64,000 nt of DNA from SB11 sp035906255 (GTDB taxonomy: Bacteria > Bacteroidota > Bacteroidia > UBA8524). Each line of letters opens with the position of its first letter. Within the stretch, counting starts at the first letter, position 1. Location: contig JAMIFM010000011.1 of the NCBI GenBank assembly GCA_035906255.1, positions 62,001 through 126,000 of the forward strand. Direction: 5' to 3'. This document shows positions 16,498 to 25,427 of the stretch, one piece after another. Position numbers and translations under genes: made by a program. Under the pieces are notes generated by a model. That model was not told where the DNA came from. It saw only the letters and a program-made list of their open reading frames with translations, and searched no databases.

Positions 16498-18411
16498 TTA
16501 TAAGGCTCCTGCCTTAATACTATCCACCACAGAGGGGTCTAACAGGGTTGAAGTGTCTCCAAGATTAGACGTATTGCCCTCGGCCACTTTCCGCAAAATG
16601 CGGCGCATAATTTTACCGCTACGTGTTTTAGGCAGCCCTGTAACCACTTGTATTTTATCGGGTTTGGCAAATGCACCTATAATGCGCGACACTATTTCTT
16701 TAATTTCAGTCCTTAGTTTATCCACGTCTTGCGGAGCATGGTGGCATATTACATACGCGTAAATACCCTGCCCTTTAATATCGTGAGGATAGGCCACCAC
16801 TGCACTTTCTACCACCAACTCATGTTCATTAATGGCACTTTCCACCTCTCCCGTTCCTATACGGTGTCCTGAAACATTTATTACATCGTCAACACGGCCT
16901 GTAATTCGGTAATAACCGTCATCATCACGTTTACAACCGTCGCCTGTAAAGTAGTATCCCTTATATGCCGAAAAATAGGTTTGTGCATAGCGGTCGTCGT
17001 CTCCATATATCGTACGTGCCATGCCCGGCCAAGGAAATTTAACGCACAACACCCCCTCAACTCCGTTTCCGGTAATCTCATGCCCCTTTTCATCCAATAG
17101 CACAGGCTGTATGCCCGGCATGGGCAGTGTGGCAAATGCAGGTTTTAACGGGGTAATACCCGCCAGCGGGCTAATCATTACACCCCCTGTTTCGGTTTGC
17201 CACCATGTATCAACAATTGGGCAACGGTTTTTACCCACGTTTTCGTTATACCAGTGCCACGCTTCCTCGTTAATAGGCTCGCCTACCGAACCCAGTACGC
17301 GTAAACTATCCAGTTTAGTTCCATCAAACTGGCTCAATCCTGCGGTTTCTAAGGAACGTATTGCGGTTGGTGCAGTATAAAATATGGTTACTTGGTGTTT
17401 ATCCACTACTTGCCAAAACCTTGAAGGCGAAGGCCAAGTAGGTACTCCCTCAAAAAATACGGTGGTAGCTCCATTTAGTAACGGACCATATACAAGGTAG
17501 CTATGCCCCGTAATCCAACCCACGTCGGCTGTACACCAGTATATATCGCCTTCTTTGTACTGAAATACGTTTTTAAACGTGTAGGCCACGTATATCATAT
17601 ACCCTGCTGTGGTATGCAAAATACCTTTGGGTTTTCCTGTTGAACCTGATGTGTAAAGGATAAACAAAGGGTCTTCGGCATCCATTTCGGCAGGGGTATT
17701 TTGTGTAGATGCTTTTGCCATTTCATCGTGCCACCACAAATCGCGTCCCGCCGTCCAGTCAATGGCATCTCCGCTACGTTTAAATACTATGCAGGTGGTA
17801 ACTGTGGGCGACGTTTTTAAAGCCTCGTCAACAATCGTTTTCAAGGCCACCGTTTTATCTCCGCGTTTAAAAGTGTCGGCTGTTATTACTGCCTTTGCAC
17901 TACTGTCGTTCATCCTGTCGGCCAATGATTGTGCTGAGAAGCCCGCAAACACAATAGAATGCACAATACCAATTCGAGTGCAGGCCAGCATGGCTATACC
18001 TGCCTCGGGCACCATCGGCATATATAAAATAACACAATCCCCTTTTTTCAGTCCTTGTGCCAGTAGCACGTTGGCAAACCTGCATACTTCTGCATGCAGT
18101 TCACTATAGGTGAGTGTTCGGGTAGCTTCGTCAGGGTTGTTTGGCTCCCAAATAATTGCCGTTTGATTGCTTCGGGTCTCAAGGTGACGGTCAAGAGCAT
18201 TGTAACACAAATTGGTGCTACCCTCTTTAAACCACTCAACTTTTGGCGGGTTAAAATTCCATTCGAGAGTAGTTTCCCATGGTTTATACCAATGGAAGCT
18301 TTTTGCTATATCTGCCCAAAAACTTTCGGGATTTTCTACACTTTGTTTATAAACGGATGAGTATTCATCAAACGATTGTATCTGTGAAAGGGTATGCGAA
18401 GCATTGTTCAT
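16498..18411 (-). CDS. acs: Acetate--CoA ligase (AMP-forming)
   Basis: Acs activates acetate to acetyl-CoA through an acetyl-AMP intermediate, feeding the TCA cycle and lipid synthesis. The 637 residues fit the family length. Visible landmarks are the adenylate P-loop YTSGSTGKPKG, the acyl-binding VDTWWQTETGG, the hinge GYYRITGRVDDVIN, and the C-terminal acetylation site GLPKTRSGKIMRRILRKVA with the regulatory Lys600. In other bacteria acetylation of this Lys by a Pat enzyme switches the enzyme off; this is inferred here. The start is ATG at 18411. A propionyl-CoA ligase cannot be fully excluded, but WWQTETGG and the length favour acetate. It lies upstream of the barrel gene on the same strand. 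Confidence 0.95.
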   Translation of the reverse strand: MNNASHTLSQIQSFDEYSSVYKQSVENPESFWADIAKSFHWYKPWETTLEWNFNPPKVEWFKEGSTNLCYNALDRHLETRSNQTAIIWEPNNPDEATRTLTYSELHAEVCRFANVLLAQGLKKGDCVILYMPMVPEAGIAMLACTRIGIVHSIVFAGFSAQSLADRMNDSSAKAVITADTFKRGDKTVALKTIVDEALKTSPTVTTCIVFKRSGDAIDWTAGRDLWWHDEMAKASTQNTPAEMDAEDPLFILYTSGSTGKPKGILHTTAGYMIYVAYTFKNVFQYKEGDIYWCTADVGWITGHSYLVYGPLLNGATTVFFEGVPTWPSPSRFWQVVDKHQVTIFYTAPTAIRSLETAGLSQFDGTKLDSLRVLGSVGEPINEEAWHWYNENVGKNRCPIVDTWWQTETGGVMISPLAGITPLKPAFATLPMPGIQPVLLDEKGHEITGNGVEGVLCVKFPWPGMARTIYGDDDRYAQTYFSAYKGYYFTGDGCKRDDDGYYRITGRVDDVINVSGHRIGTGEVESAINEHELVVESAVVAYPHDIKGQGIYAYVICHHAPQDVDKLRTEIKEIVSRIIGAFAKPDKIQVVTGLPKTRSGKIMRRILRKVAEGNTSNLGDTSTLLDPSVVDSIKAGAL

Positions 18412-18614
18412 GTGCCCAATTTATAAAATTATTAATAAAGCCGCACCACTCTTTTAGTGGCTTTTGCAAAACTTTTATTACCTAAGACGGTGTATTGATG
18501 TTTAAACGTTGACTTTGGAGCTTGTTTGATTTTTTGTAAGAAATTGCAGAAAGGAAAATTCTGTACAATTTTTAGAAATGGTTAAAAGGGATTTTTGCAG
18601 AAACATTTAAAACT

Positions 18615-19142
18615 ATGAGAAAAGTGAAACTTTACATTGCCGCAAGTTTTGACGGCAAAATTGCCCGCCCCGACGGGGGTATTGACTGGCTGCCCAGCCC
18701 AACTGCCGAAGACTATGGCTACGAACCTTTTTACAACAGTATTGACGCTATTGTGATGGGATTTGCAACGTATGAAGTTTGCCTGAGTTTTGACGGCAAA
18801 TGGCCGTATAACGGGAAAAAATCGTATGTGTTTACCCACAGTGCAACCAAACCGATATTAGACGTTGCCGAACGGGTGACTGAAAACCCTGCCGATTTTG
18901 TACGGAAACTTAAAGAACAGGATGGCGGTGATATTTGGCTGCTGGGCGGCGGGCAAATAAATACGTTGCTGCACGATGCCGGATTGATTGATGAATATAT
19001 TATTGCTTATATTCCTGTTTTGCTGGGTGAAGGGATTGAGCTTTTTCCCGACATTAAAAAGCAAGTTAACCTAAGCATCACCCAACATAAGATATACGAT
19101 AGCGGGATAGCCATGTTTTATTTCAGCCCGAAAAAAGAATAA
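18615..19142 (+). CDS. Dihydrofolate reductase-like (RibD C-terminal family) protein
   Basis: The 175 residues begin MRKVKLYIAASFDGKIARPDGGIDWLPSP, the typical opening of the RibD C-terminal/dihydrofolate reductase fold, with the NADPH-binding core GDIWLLGGGQINTLLHDAGLIDEYI and FPDIKKQVNLSITQHKIYDSG. These stand-alone proteins share the fold of DHFR and RibD but often have no proven role; a reductase activity is likely and a true folate or riboflavin function is not shown. The start is the ATG at 18615, the gene is alone, and the serine protease gene follows after 70 bases. Confidence 0.88.
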   Translation: MRKVKLYIAASFDGKIARPDGGIDWLPSPTAEDYGYEPFYNSIDAIVMGFATYEVCLSFDGKWPYNGKKSYVFTHSATKPILDVAERVTENPADFVRKLKEQDGGDIWLLGGGQINTLLHDAGLIDEYIIAYIPVLLGEGIELFPDIKKQVNLSITQHKIYDSGIAMFYFSPKKE

Positions 19143-19212
19143 AATATACAAGGGCTACAACCCCTTGAAACGGTTTTCGTTATATGTGTGTCTTATAACA
19201 AAACAGTACACT

Positions 19213-20280
19213 ATGAAACTAAGAATTACTGCAATAATTTTTTTCACCTTTTTTATCAGTGCCCTTAGGGCGCAAACCATAGTAGGGGGTATTCCAAGCC
19301 AAATAAATGAGTTCCCTTGGATGGTGCAACTGGTAACCAACAACGGACAACATATTTGCGGTGGTTCGCTGATACGACCAAACTGGGTGCTTACCGCAGG
19401 CCATTGCGGTTTGGGCTATCAAAACATAGTACCCAAACCCACAAGGGCTATTATCAATGGTTTAAGCAGTGTATCACCCCAAGTAGGTTCGCAAACCATT
19501 AATATTGACACTATTATTATTTATCCGGGATACAGCATAACGGGGGATATTAATTCAGGGATAGATATTTCATTAATACGTTTAAAAAGCTACTCAACAT
19601 ACACCCCTTGTATTATAGCTACCGCAAATGATGCCGGCCTGATTGATGAAGGGCAACCTGTAACTGCAATGGGCTGGGGTTTGTTAAACGACGTTACCCA
19701 CGACACCCCCGACACTTTACAAAAGGCATCGATAAAAATGATAAGCCACACCACTTGCAAAAACTTATATTCTTTTAGCCATCAAGGGTATATCTGCGCA
19801 GGCTATAAAAACCCTGATAAGCAAGCAGGCGCAGCATCAGGAGACAGTGGTGGTCCTTTGGTGGCTAAACGCAACGGCGAATGGGTACAAGTGGGTATTG
19901 TGAGCGGTGGAGCAGGACTTGTGACAACGGAAGAAGGTCCCGGTAGGTATGTAAATGTGGTAACCCTTAGCAAATGGATTGACTCAACAATTAGTGCCCA
20001 ATCGGCTGCAAATTCTGTTCAAAGCATTTTTAACCCCTCGCCTATTAAGGTAATTGTTTCAGAAGGTAAACTGGCTTTTGAAACTCCTGCTGCCTACGAA
20101 AAACTTACTGTGCAATTGCACGATATATCAGGCAGGCTATTGGTAGAAAAACAACTTACCAATGTTGACGAAGGCCGTTATGAAGTTGAAACAGGGACAT
20201 TAACACAAGGGATAAAAATTGTAACGTTTATAAACCCCACAGGCAACTACATATTGCAGCACAACAAGGTGGTGTTTTAA
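19213..20280 (+). CDS. Secreted trypsin-fold serine protease with T9SS-like tail
   Basis: The ATG at 19213 (MKLRITAIIFFTFFISALRAQ) gives 355 residues: a signal peptide, then IVGG at 23-26 as in activated trypsin-like (S1) enzymes. The triad is H64 (LTAGHC), D118 (GIDISLIRL) and S212 (SGDSGGP). The S1-pocket position that is Asp189 in trypsin reads Gly here (in AGAASGDSGG), and the Cys of the 191-220 disulfide is missing, so the specificity is not trypsin-like. The C-terminal part, about residues 270-355 (NPSPIKVIVSEGKLAFETPAAYEKLTVQL...), resembles a divergent type A sorting domain and suggests export by T9SS. A frame opening at 19165 was rejected in favour of the signal peptide start. A terminator follows. 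Confidence 0.88.
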   Translation: MKLRITAIIFFTFFISALRAQTIVGGIPSQINEFPWMVQLVTNNGQHICGGSLIRPNWVLTAGHCGLGYQNIVPKPTRAIINGLSSVSPQVGSQTINIDTIIIYPGYSITGDINSGIDISLIRLKSYSTYTPCIIATANDAGLIDEGQPVTAMGWGLLNDVTHDTPDTLQKASIKMISHTTCKNLYSFSHQGYICAGYKNPDKQAGAASGDSGGPLVAKRNGEWVQVGIVSGGAGLVTTEEGPGRYVNVVTLSKWIDSTISAQSAANSVQSIFNPSPIKVIVSEGKLAFETPAAYEKLTVQLHDISGRLLVEKQLTNVDEGRYEVETGTLTQGIKIVTFINPTGNYILQHNKVVF

Positions 20281-20300
20281 TAGCGATTTATTTACACAAA

Positions 20301-20338
20301 AAAAGGCGTAATGGGCAGTTGTGCCCATTACGCCTTTT
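20301..20338. terminator. Strong intrinsic terminator after the protease gene
   Basis: The 17-base arms aaaaggcgtaatgggca (20301-20317) and tgcccattacgcctttt (20322-20338) pair perfectly with a 4-base loop (gttg). Confidence 0.93.
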
Positions 20339-20407
20339 ATATTTTTACCATGCTGCAACGTTTGGCAAATAACTTTACCCATTAGTACCAACAAACCTAT
20401 ATCGTTT

Positions 20408-21127
20408 ATGAAAATACTACACAGGGTAATTATTTGTTTTGCCTTTGCTGCATTTTTATCAAGCTGCACAGTTAGCAAGCATAATGCTGCAAATTACGGA
20501 GGCTTTGCACGCCAACAAGGAGACATGGCGGGAATTGAAATAAAGCAAGACCAATATGCTGACGGCCGTCTTTTTGAAAATGAAGTCCCTACAGCGGCTA
20601 TTGACACACAAAAAATTGTGTACACTGCCCAAATGGATCTGACGGTTAAAAACCCCGATTCAGTTTCAAAACGCATTGTGCAATTGGTAAAAAACAATAA
20701 CGGCTATGTACAAACTGCCAACAACAGTTATCTGATAGTGAAGACTCCCAACAAAGGCATGGCGGATATTGTTGCAGGGATTGAAACGATGGGTAAAGTA
20801 ACCTATAAAAACATTGGTGCTGATGACATTTCTGATACTTATTACGATGCTGCCACACGGTTAGACAACCTGAATAAAACCCGCTTGCGTTACCTTGATT
20901 TATTAAACAAAGTTCAAACCGTTGAAGAAATGCTGAAAGTAGAAAAAGAACTGGAACGTATAAACGGGGAAATTGAGTTATTGAAAGCCCGCCTTGCCCG
21001 AATGGACAATAGCGTGCAGTATAGCACAATAACAATTTCACTTAACGAGAAAATAAAACCCGGTATTTTAAGTTACCCCTTTATTTGGCTATACAAAGGC
21101 GTTAGCTGGTTGTTTGTGAGGAATTAA
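20408..21127 (+). CDS. DUF4349-family lipoprotein
   Basis: The ATG at 20408 gives 239 residues beginning MKILHRVIICFAFAAFLSSC, a lipoprotein signal with the Cys at residue 20. The core (VYTAQMDLTVKNPDSVSKRIVQLVKNNNGYVQ...) and the coiled-coil helix pair TRLRYLDLLNKVQTVEEMLKVEKELERINGEIELLKARL are the hallmark of DUF4349, found in envelope proteins that are usually anchored in the membrane. Most DUF4349 proteins end with a transmembrane helix; here the end (YPFIWLYKGVSWLFVRN) is a short, weaker hydrophobic helix. The function is unknown, with a structural or stress role in the envelope suggested by analogy only. It lies downstream of the protease terminator. Confidence 0.88.
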   Translation: MKILHRVIICFAFAAFLSSCTVSKHNAANYGGFARQQGDMAGIEIKQDQYADGRLFENEVPTAAIDTQKIVYTAQMDLTVKNPDSVSKRIVQLVKNNNGYVQTANNSYLIVKTPNKGMADIVAGIETMGKVTYKNIGADDISDTYYDAATRLDNLNKTRLRYLDLLNKVQTVEEMLKVEKELERINGEIELLKARLARMDNSVQYSTITISLNEKIKPGILSYPFIWLYKGVSWLFVRN

Positions 21128-21144
21128 TACTTCCTAAGCCTACT

Positions 21145-21835
21145 AAAGGGTGCGGCGGTGGTTGGTAAGGAGTGATTAAATTATATTAACAAACGGGATA
21201 AGATGCTTCCTACGTCAGCATGACAATACTCCTAAATCCCCTGTGGGGACTTTACCAACGACGGGCAAGCGCGGCTGCCCTCCTGAGAATGCCGAAGGGT
21301 GCGGCTGTTTCCCTCCTTGGGTGGTTAGTGGGCTGGTAAGGAGGGACTAAGGGAGGTGTCAAACGGATTGCTTCAAAACCCGAAGATGGTTTTTCGCAAT
21401 GACGATAGTTGAGCGAGTGCGGCAGACAACATTTAACTCACCCAAAACAGCTTAACCTTGTCTGATAACCCAACACTTCCCCTCTCTTTGTAAGAGAGGG
21501 GCGAATATCAGAAAGTCGGCCAAAACAAAAATCAAGGGTGAGTCAAACAGCCCCTAAATTCTACTTCAACAAGCTCTGTTCAAACCCTAAAGGGAACTTT
21601 ACCAACGACGTACCATGCGGCAGATTTCCTGAGCTTGCCGAAGGATAGTGCCTGCTAAAGGGTGCGGCGGTGGTTGGTAAGGAGTGATTAAATTATATTA
21701 ACAAACGGGATAAGATGCTTCCTACGTCAGCATGACAATACACCTAAATCCCCTGTGGGGACTTGCTCTTCCCCGTTATTGCGAGGCCTATCCGAAGCAA
21801 TCAGCTTGTGGACTGTTAACTACCTATCGGATTGT
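21145..21835 (+). repeat. Mosaic intergenic repeat block R4
   Basis: The longest block. It carries two copies of the segment gtgcggcggtggttggtaag followed by cgggataagatgcttcctac (about 21150 and 21665), and in between the modules cctaaatcccctgtggg, ccctccttgggtggttagtg, cggattgcttcaaaaccc, cccctctctttgtaagagag and caagctctgttcaaacc. Orientation is the same as in R2 and R7. Confidence 0.85.
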
Positions 21836-21858
21836 TCAAAATCAAAAGATGGTTTTAA

Positions 21859-23016
21859 CTACTCTACCCAACTTTTCCAGTAACCGGGGTCTTCAAGAGC
21901 AAGAGCCTGCTCAGTTATTTGCAGCGGGTAAAAAGGGTCTATCATCACCGCCAATTCTCTGGTTTCTTTAGCCCCTATCGATTTTTCAACCGTACCGGGG
22001 TGTGGCCCATGCGGGATGCCTTTAGGGTGCAGGGTAATCATACCGCGCTCAACGTGTTTGCGGCTCATAAAATCACCATCTACATAATACAAAATCTCAT
22101 CACTATCCACGTTGCTGTGGTTATACGGTGCAGGAACGGCTTGGGGATGGTAATCGAACAAGCGGGGGCAAAATGAACAAATAACAAAGTTGTGCCCCTC
22201 AAAAGTTTGGTGTACCGGAGGCGGTTGGTGCACACGACCGGTTATCGGCTCAAAATTATGGATTGAAAATCCGTAAGGATATACATACCCGTCCCAGCCA
22301 ATAGCATCAAACGGGTGGGTGGCATACGTATATGGCCACATCATGCCCTGCTTTTTAATCATCACCTTATAATCACCCTTCTCATCGTGGGTTTTAAGGT
22401 TCTCGGGCAGTTTAATATCGCGCTCGCAATACGGGCTGTGCTCAAGCAACTGGCCAAAATTATTGCGGTAGCGTTTTGGAGGAACTATGGGGCTAAACGA
22501 TTCGGTAATAAACAAACGGTTATTCTCACCGTCAAACTCAAACTGGTAAATAGTACCGCGAGGTATCACCAAATAATCGCCGTATTCAAACGGTATTTCG
22601 CCGTACAAGGTTTTTAATCTGCCCGTCCCCTCGTGTATAAAAATCACCTCATCCGCATCGGTATTCTTAAAAAAGTAATCGGTAGTTGATTTTTTAGGAG
22701 CCGCACTGCTAATGTGCAAATCATTATTTACCAGCAAAGGCACACGGCTTTCAAGATAATCATCAACAGCAGGCACATTATAGGTTAAAAAACTGCGGTG
22801 CTGCATATTTTTAGCAACGGCCACCTTTGGCTCAACACTGTAGGGAGTGCCTATATCTTTTACCAGCGTGGGCGGATGGCAATGATATACCAATGAATAT
22901 ATGTTTGAGAAACCTTCGGTTGATACAAGTTCTTCTGCATACAAATTACCATCGGGTTTGCGGTACACAGTGTGACGCTTTTGGGGTATTGCACCCATTT
23001 TATAATAAAACGGCAT
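21859..23016 (-). CDS. hmgA: Homogentisate 1,2-dioxygenase
   Basis: This non-heme Fe(II) dioxygenase opens the ring of homogentisate, an intermediate of tyrosine and phenylalanine breakdown. The start at 23016 (MPFYYKMGAIPQKRHTVYRKPDG) gives 385 residues and matches the N-terminal opening MPFY...KIPHKRHT expected for the family; a longer frame from 23055 was rejected. Landmarks are HPFDAIGWDGYVYPYGFSIHN, the metal site HxxxxxxE in YNHSNVDSDEIL and the second His in LHPKGIPHGPHPG. It is a single gene; no fumarylacetoacetase or maleylacetoacetate isomerase is in the window. A TAnnTTTG box lies four bases before the ATG. Confidence 0.95.
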   Translation of the reverse strand: MPFYYKMGAIPQKRHTVYRKPDGNLYAEELVSTEGFSNIYSLVYHCHPPTLVKDIGTPYSVEPKVAVAKNMQHRSFLTYNVPAVDDYLESRVPLLVNNDLHISSAAPKKSTTDYFFKNTDADEVIFIHEGTGRLKTLYGEIPFEYGDYLVIPRGTIYQFEFDGENNRLFITESFSPIVPPKRYRNNFGQLLEHSPYCERDIKLPENLKTHDEKGDYKVMIKKQGMMWPYTYATHPFDAIGWDGYVYPYGFSIHNFEPITGRVHQPPPVHQTFEGHNFVICSFCPRLFDYHPQAVPAPYNHSNVDSDEILYYVDGDFMSRKHVERGMITLHPKGIPHGPHPGTVEKSIGAKETRELAVMIDPFYPLQITEQALALEDPGYWKSWVE

Positions 23017-23020
23017 ACCG

Positions 23021-23028
23021 CAAAGATA
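23021..23028 (-). promoter_or_regulatory. Possible -7 box immediately upstream of hmgA
   Basis: The minus-strand sequence TATCTTTG matches TAnnTTTG, but only 4 bases separate it from the chosen ATG. It implies either a leaderless message, initiation at a later Met, or chance. Confidence 0.35.
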
Positions 23029-23160
23029 TGGCATTTCGCAGTTATCATCCATCATTTAGCATACAACAACCAAGCGTTATTACTATTTACTGATAAATAG
23101 TTTGCACCTGTTGGCACAATATGCAGCCCAACCAATTACCCTTATAAAAATCAATTGCAC

Positions 23161-23487
23161 ATGAACCCATACCCAAGCCCGCAGGCTGCCCTTGATGATT
23201 TTAGCAGGGTGATTGACCAACTTGCTGCCGATTTACAATTGTATGCCGCCCGACAGCAGCCCAACTACACCTACATGGATAAGCAAAATATGCTGATACG
23301 CCACCTTACCGAGATATACAATGGCATTACTACCCTGCAACACTATGATGCTTGGACGGCTGTTGAAACCCGAATGCTAAGCTTTGTGCGGCAAGACGCT
23401 AACCTTTGCGGACACATGATACGCTTGCGCACAAAACCCGAAGGGAATAATTTTTCGCTGATTGGATATGACCCGTTTAACCCCTAA
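23161..23487 (+). CDS. Small protein of unknown function
   Basis: Starts at the ATG at 23161 (MNPYPSPQAALDDFSRVID), two codons after a TTG that opens the longer frame. The 108 residues are soluble and helix-rich (LIRHLTEIYNGITTLQHYDAWTAVETRMLSF), with no signal peptide or membrane segment. No family is recognised. It is divergent from hmgA with a 140-base gap and is followed by repeat R5. Codon use looks normal, so a real small gene is likely although unproven. Confidence 0.6.
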   Translation: MNPYPSPQAALDDFSRVIDQLAADLQLYAARQQPNYTYMDKQNMLIRHLTEIYNGITTLQHYDAWTAVETRMLSFVRQDANLCGHMIRLRTKPEGNNFSLIGYDPFNP

Positions 23488-23490
23488 CTT

Positions 23491-23610
23491 ATACTTCGAC
23501 AAGTTCTGTACAAGTCTTAAAGGGAACTTTACGCACTACGAACGAGTGTGGTAGTTTCCTGAGCTTGCCGAAGGGTGCGGAGGAAGGCTTCGGAAAATCT
23601 TAGGCTGGTT
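23491..23610. repeat. Mosaic repeat fragment R5
   Basis: Short block with acttcgacaagttctgtaca, cttaaagggaactttac and ttcctgagcttgccgaaggg modules, which also occur in R1, R4 and R7. It runs up to the leader of the M24 peptidase gene. Confidence 0.7.
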
Positions 23611-23672
23611 CAAGAGGAAAATTGTCCCTTTTTTACACCAAAAATACCCTGTACAGTTGCCAATTTGCAGGT

Positions 23673-24959
23673 ATGAAAAAGATACGGATTGATAACAGCC
23701 TTTTTAAACAAAACCGTGAACGGCTTTTGAATAAGATGGAAGCAAACAGCGTGGCGGTGATAAATGCCAATCTAACCTTTCCTACTAATGCCGACGGGAC
23801 TTATCCTTACAAACCTAATAACGATTTGTTTTACCTGACGGGTATTGAGCAGGAAGAAACCACCCTTTTGTTGGTAAAAGAAAGTGAAACGGCTTCAAAA
23901 ACCATTTTGTTTATCAAGCCTTTTGACCCGCTGTATGAAAAATGGATGGGCAAACTGCTTACCGTTGATGATGCTCAACAAATTGCCGGCATTGATGCGG
24001 TGTTGATGAATACGGCATTTGAAAGCACTTTTAATACCCATGCCTTGCAACAGCAAACTATTTATCTGAATGCCAACGAGCATTTGCGTGCTGTGCTTGA
24101 GGTACAAGACAAGGATGCGCAATTTGGGCAATGGTGCCGTCAAAAATATCCCTCGCACACTTATAAACGCCTTGCACCCATTATCAGCAGTTTGCGAATA
24201 ATAAAAAGTCCGATTGAGGCTGATTTGATGCAACAAGCTGCCGATGTTACCACACAAGGTTTTTTACGCCTGCTGCAAATGGTGAAACCCGGTGTTTGGG
24301 AATATGAAATTGAGGCTGAACTATTACACCAATACTACAAGCATGGTACTGCAACGGCCGATTATCATCCCATTATTGCCAGTGGTGCCGATAGCTGCAT
24401 ATTGCACTACACCGCAAACAGCAAGCAATGCCAAGCGGGCGATGTGCTATTGGTGGATGCCGCCGCAAGATGGGCGAATTACAATGCCGACCTTACCCGA
24501 GTTATTCCCGTGAGCGGGCAGTTTACCCAACGGCAAAGGCAAGTGTACAATGCTGTACTAAGGGTTAACAAGGCTATGCAAACCCTTATGGTGACAGGGG
24601 CTTTACTGGCCGATTTACAACAGCATTGTTTTGATTTATTACTGAAAGAATTGGTTGATTTGGGATTAGTTGCTAAAGAAGCTATACACAACCCGTCGTT
24701 GCGCAAAGAAGCCCTGCAAACCTATTGCTATCACAACTTTTCGCACCTGTTGGGATTAAGCGTACACGATGTGGGCGATATGAAACAACCTTTGCAAGCT
24801 GGCGTGGTACTTACCAACGAACCGGGTATTTATATAGCTGCCGAAAATATAGGCGTGAGGATTGAAAACAACATCTTAATTACTGAAAGCGGTAATAAAG
24901 ACCTGATGGAGAACACCCCCATTGAGGCCGAACATATAGAAGAACTGATGAACTCGTAA
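23673..24959 (+). CDS. M24 family Xaa-Pro aminopeptidase
   Basis: The ATG at 23673 (MKKIRIDNSLFKQNRERLL) gives 428 residues. An aminopeptidase P N-terminal domain (about 1-170) with the phrase YKPNNDLFYLTGIEQEE is followed by the creatinase-fold metallopeptidase domain. The five metal ligands are visible: two Asp in LLVDAAARWANYNADLTRV, a His in HNFSHLLGLSVHDVG, and two Glu in LTNEPGIYI and GVRIENNILIT. Such enzymes remove the N-terminal residue before a proline, normally with two Mn ions, in the cytoplasm. No signal peptide is present. It is a single gene. The pepP symbol is not given because several M24 subfamilies look alike. Confidence 0.93.
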   Translation: MKKIRIDNSLFKQNRERLLNKMEANSVAVINANLTFPTNADGTYPYKPNNDLFYLTGIEQEETTLLLVKESETASKTILFIKPFDPLYEKWMGKLLTVDDAQQIAGIDAVLMNTAFESTFNTHALQQQTIYLNANEHLRAVLEVQDKDAQFGQWCRQKYPSHTYKRLAPIISSLRIIKSPIEADLMQQAADVTTQGFLRLLQMVKPGVWEYEIEAELLHQYYKHGTATADYHPIIASGADSCILHYTANSKQCQAGDVLLVDAAARWANYNADLTRVIPVSGQFTQRQRQVYNAVLRVNKAMQTLMVTGALLADLQQHCFDLLLKELVDLGLVAKEAIHNPSLRKEALQTYCYHNFSHLLGLSVHDVGDMKQPLQAGVVLTNEPGIYIAAENIGVRIENNILITESGNKDLMENTPIEAEHIEELMNS

Positions 24960-24966
24960 TTATCTG

Positions 24967-25389
24967 CTAAAACACCCTTTTTTCAAGCTCCTCAATCCGT
25001 TGTTTAATAAACGGCGGAAAGGGGCTTTTCTCGTGTGTATTAAAATCAAACATCACAATCACATCCTCAGCTTCGGCAGCAATATTTCCCTCGCCGTCAA
25101 ACAACCGGTGCACAATCCCGAAACTTGTGTTCTTAATAAACTCTACTCTCGATTCTATCCGCACCGTACCCGGATAAAACAACGGACGTTTAAACGCACA
25201 TTTACTCTCAGCCAGCATAGGCCCTATGTTGGTTTCCGCATGATAATCCGTTATCCCCACCTGCTCCCAATAATTTACCCTTGCAGCCTGCACATACTTA
25301 AAGTACGATACATTATTCACGTGCCCGTACACATCCATTTCGCTCCAATCAATCCGTAAATTAAGCACCACAGAAAAAACATCGTTCAT
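24967..25389 (-). CDS. Acyl-CoA thioesterase (4HBT hotdog)
   Basis: The 140 residues match the 4-hydroxybenzoyl-CoA thioesterase family. The N-terminal WSEMDVYGHVNNVSYFKYVQAAR carries the catalytic Asp (DxYGHVNN) and is followed by the hydrophobic helix VNYWEQVGI. It probably hydrolyses an acyl-CoA or acyl-ACP thioester in the cytoplasm; substrate is unknown. Its start at 25389 is 38 bases from the divergent CDF gene, so both share one small promoter region. Family assignment is clear, the role is not. Confidence 0.9.
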   Translation of the reverse strand: MNDVFSVVLNLRIDWSEMDVYGHVNNVSYFKYVQAARVNYWEQVGITDYHAETNIGPMLAESKCAFKRPLFYPGTVRIESRVEFIKNTSFGIVHRLFDGEGNIAAEAEDVIVMFDFNTHEKSPFPPFIKQRIEELEKRVF

Positions 25390-25409
25390 GCAGGCAATTT
25401 ACAAATTGT

Positions 25410-25417
25410 TATTTTTG
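25410..25417 (+). promoter_or_regulatory. -7 box for the CDF transporter gene
   Basis: TATTTTTG matches TAnnTTTG, 10 bases before the ATG at 25428. The short spacing gives a leader of only a few bases. Confidence 0.45.
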
Positions 25418-25427
25418 ATACGTTAAA

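Noticed and set aside
21145..21835. Insertion sequence or transposon
   Set aside because: No transposase frame, terminal inverted repeats or target duplication were found; only short repeat modules are present.
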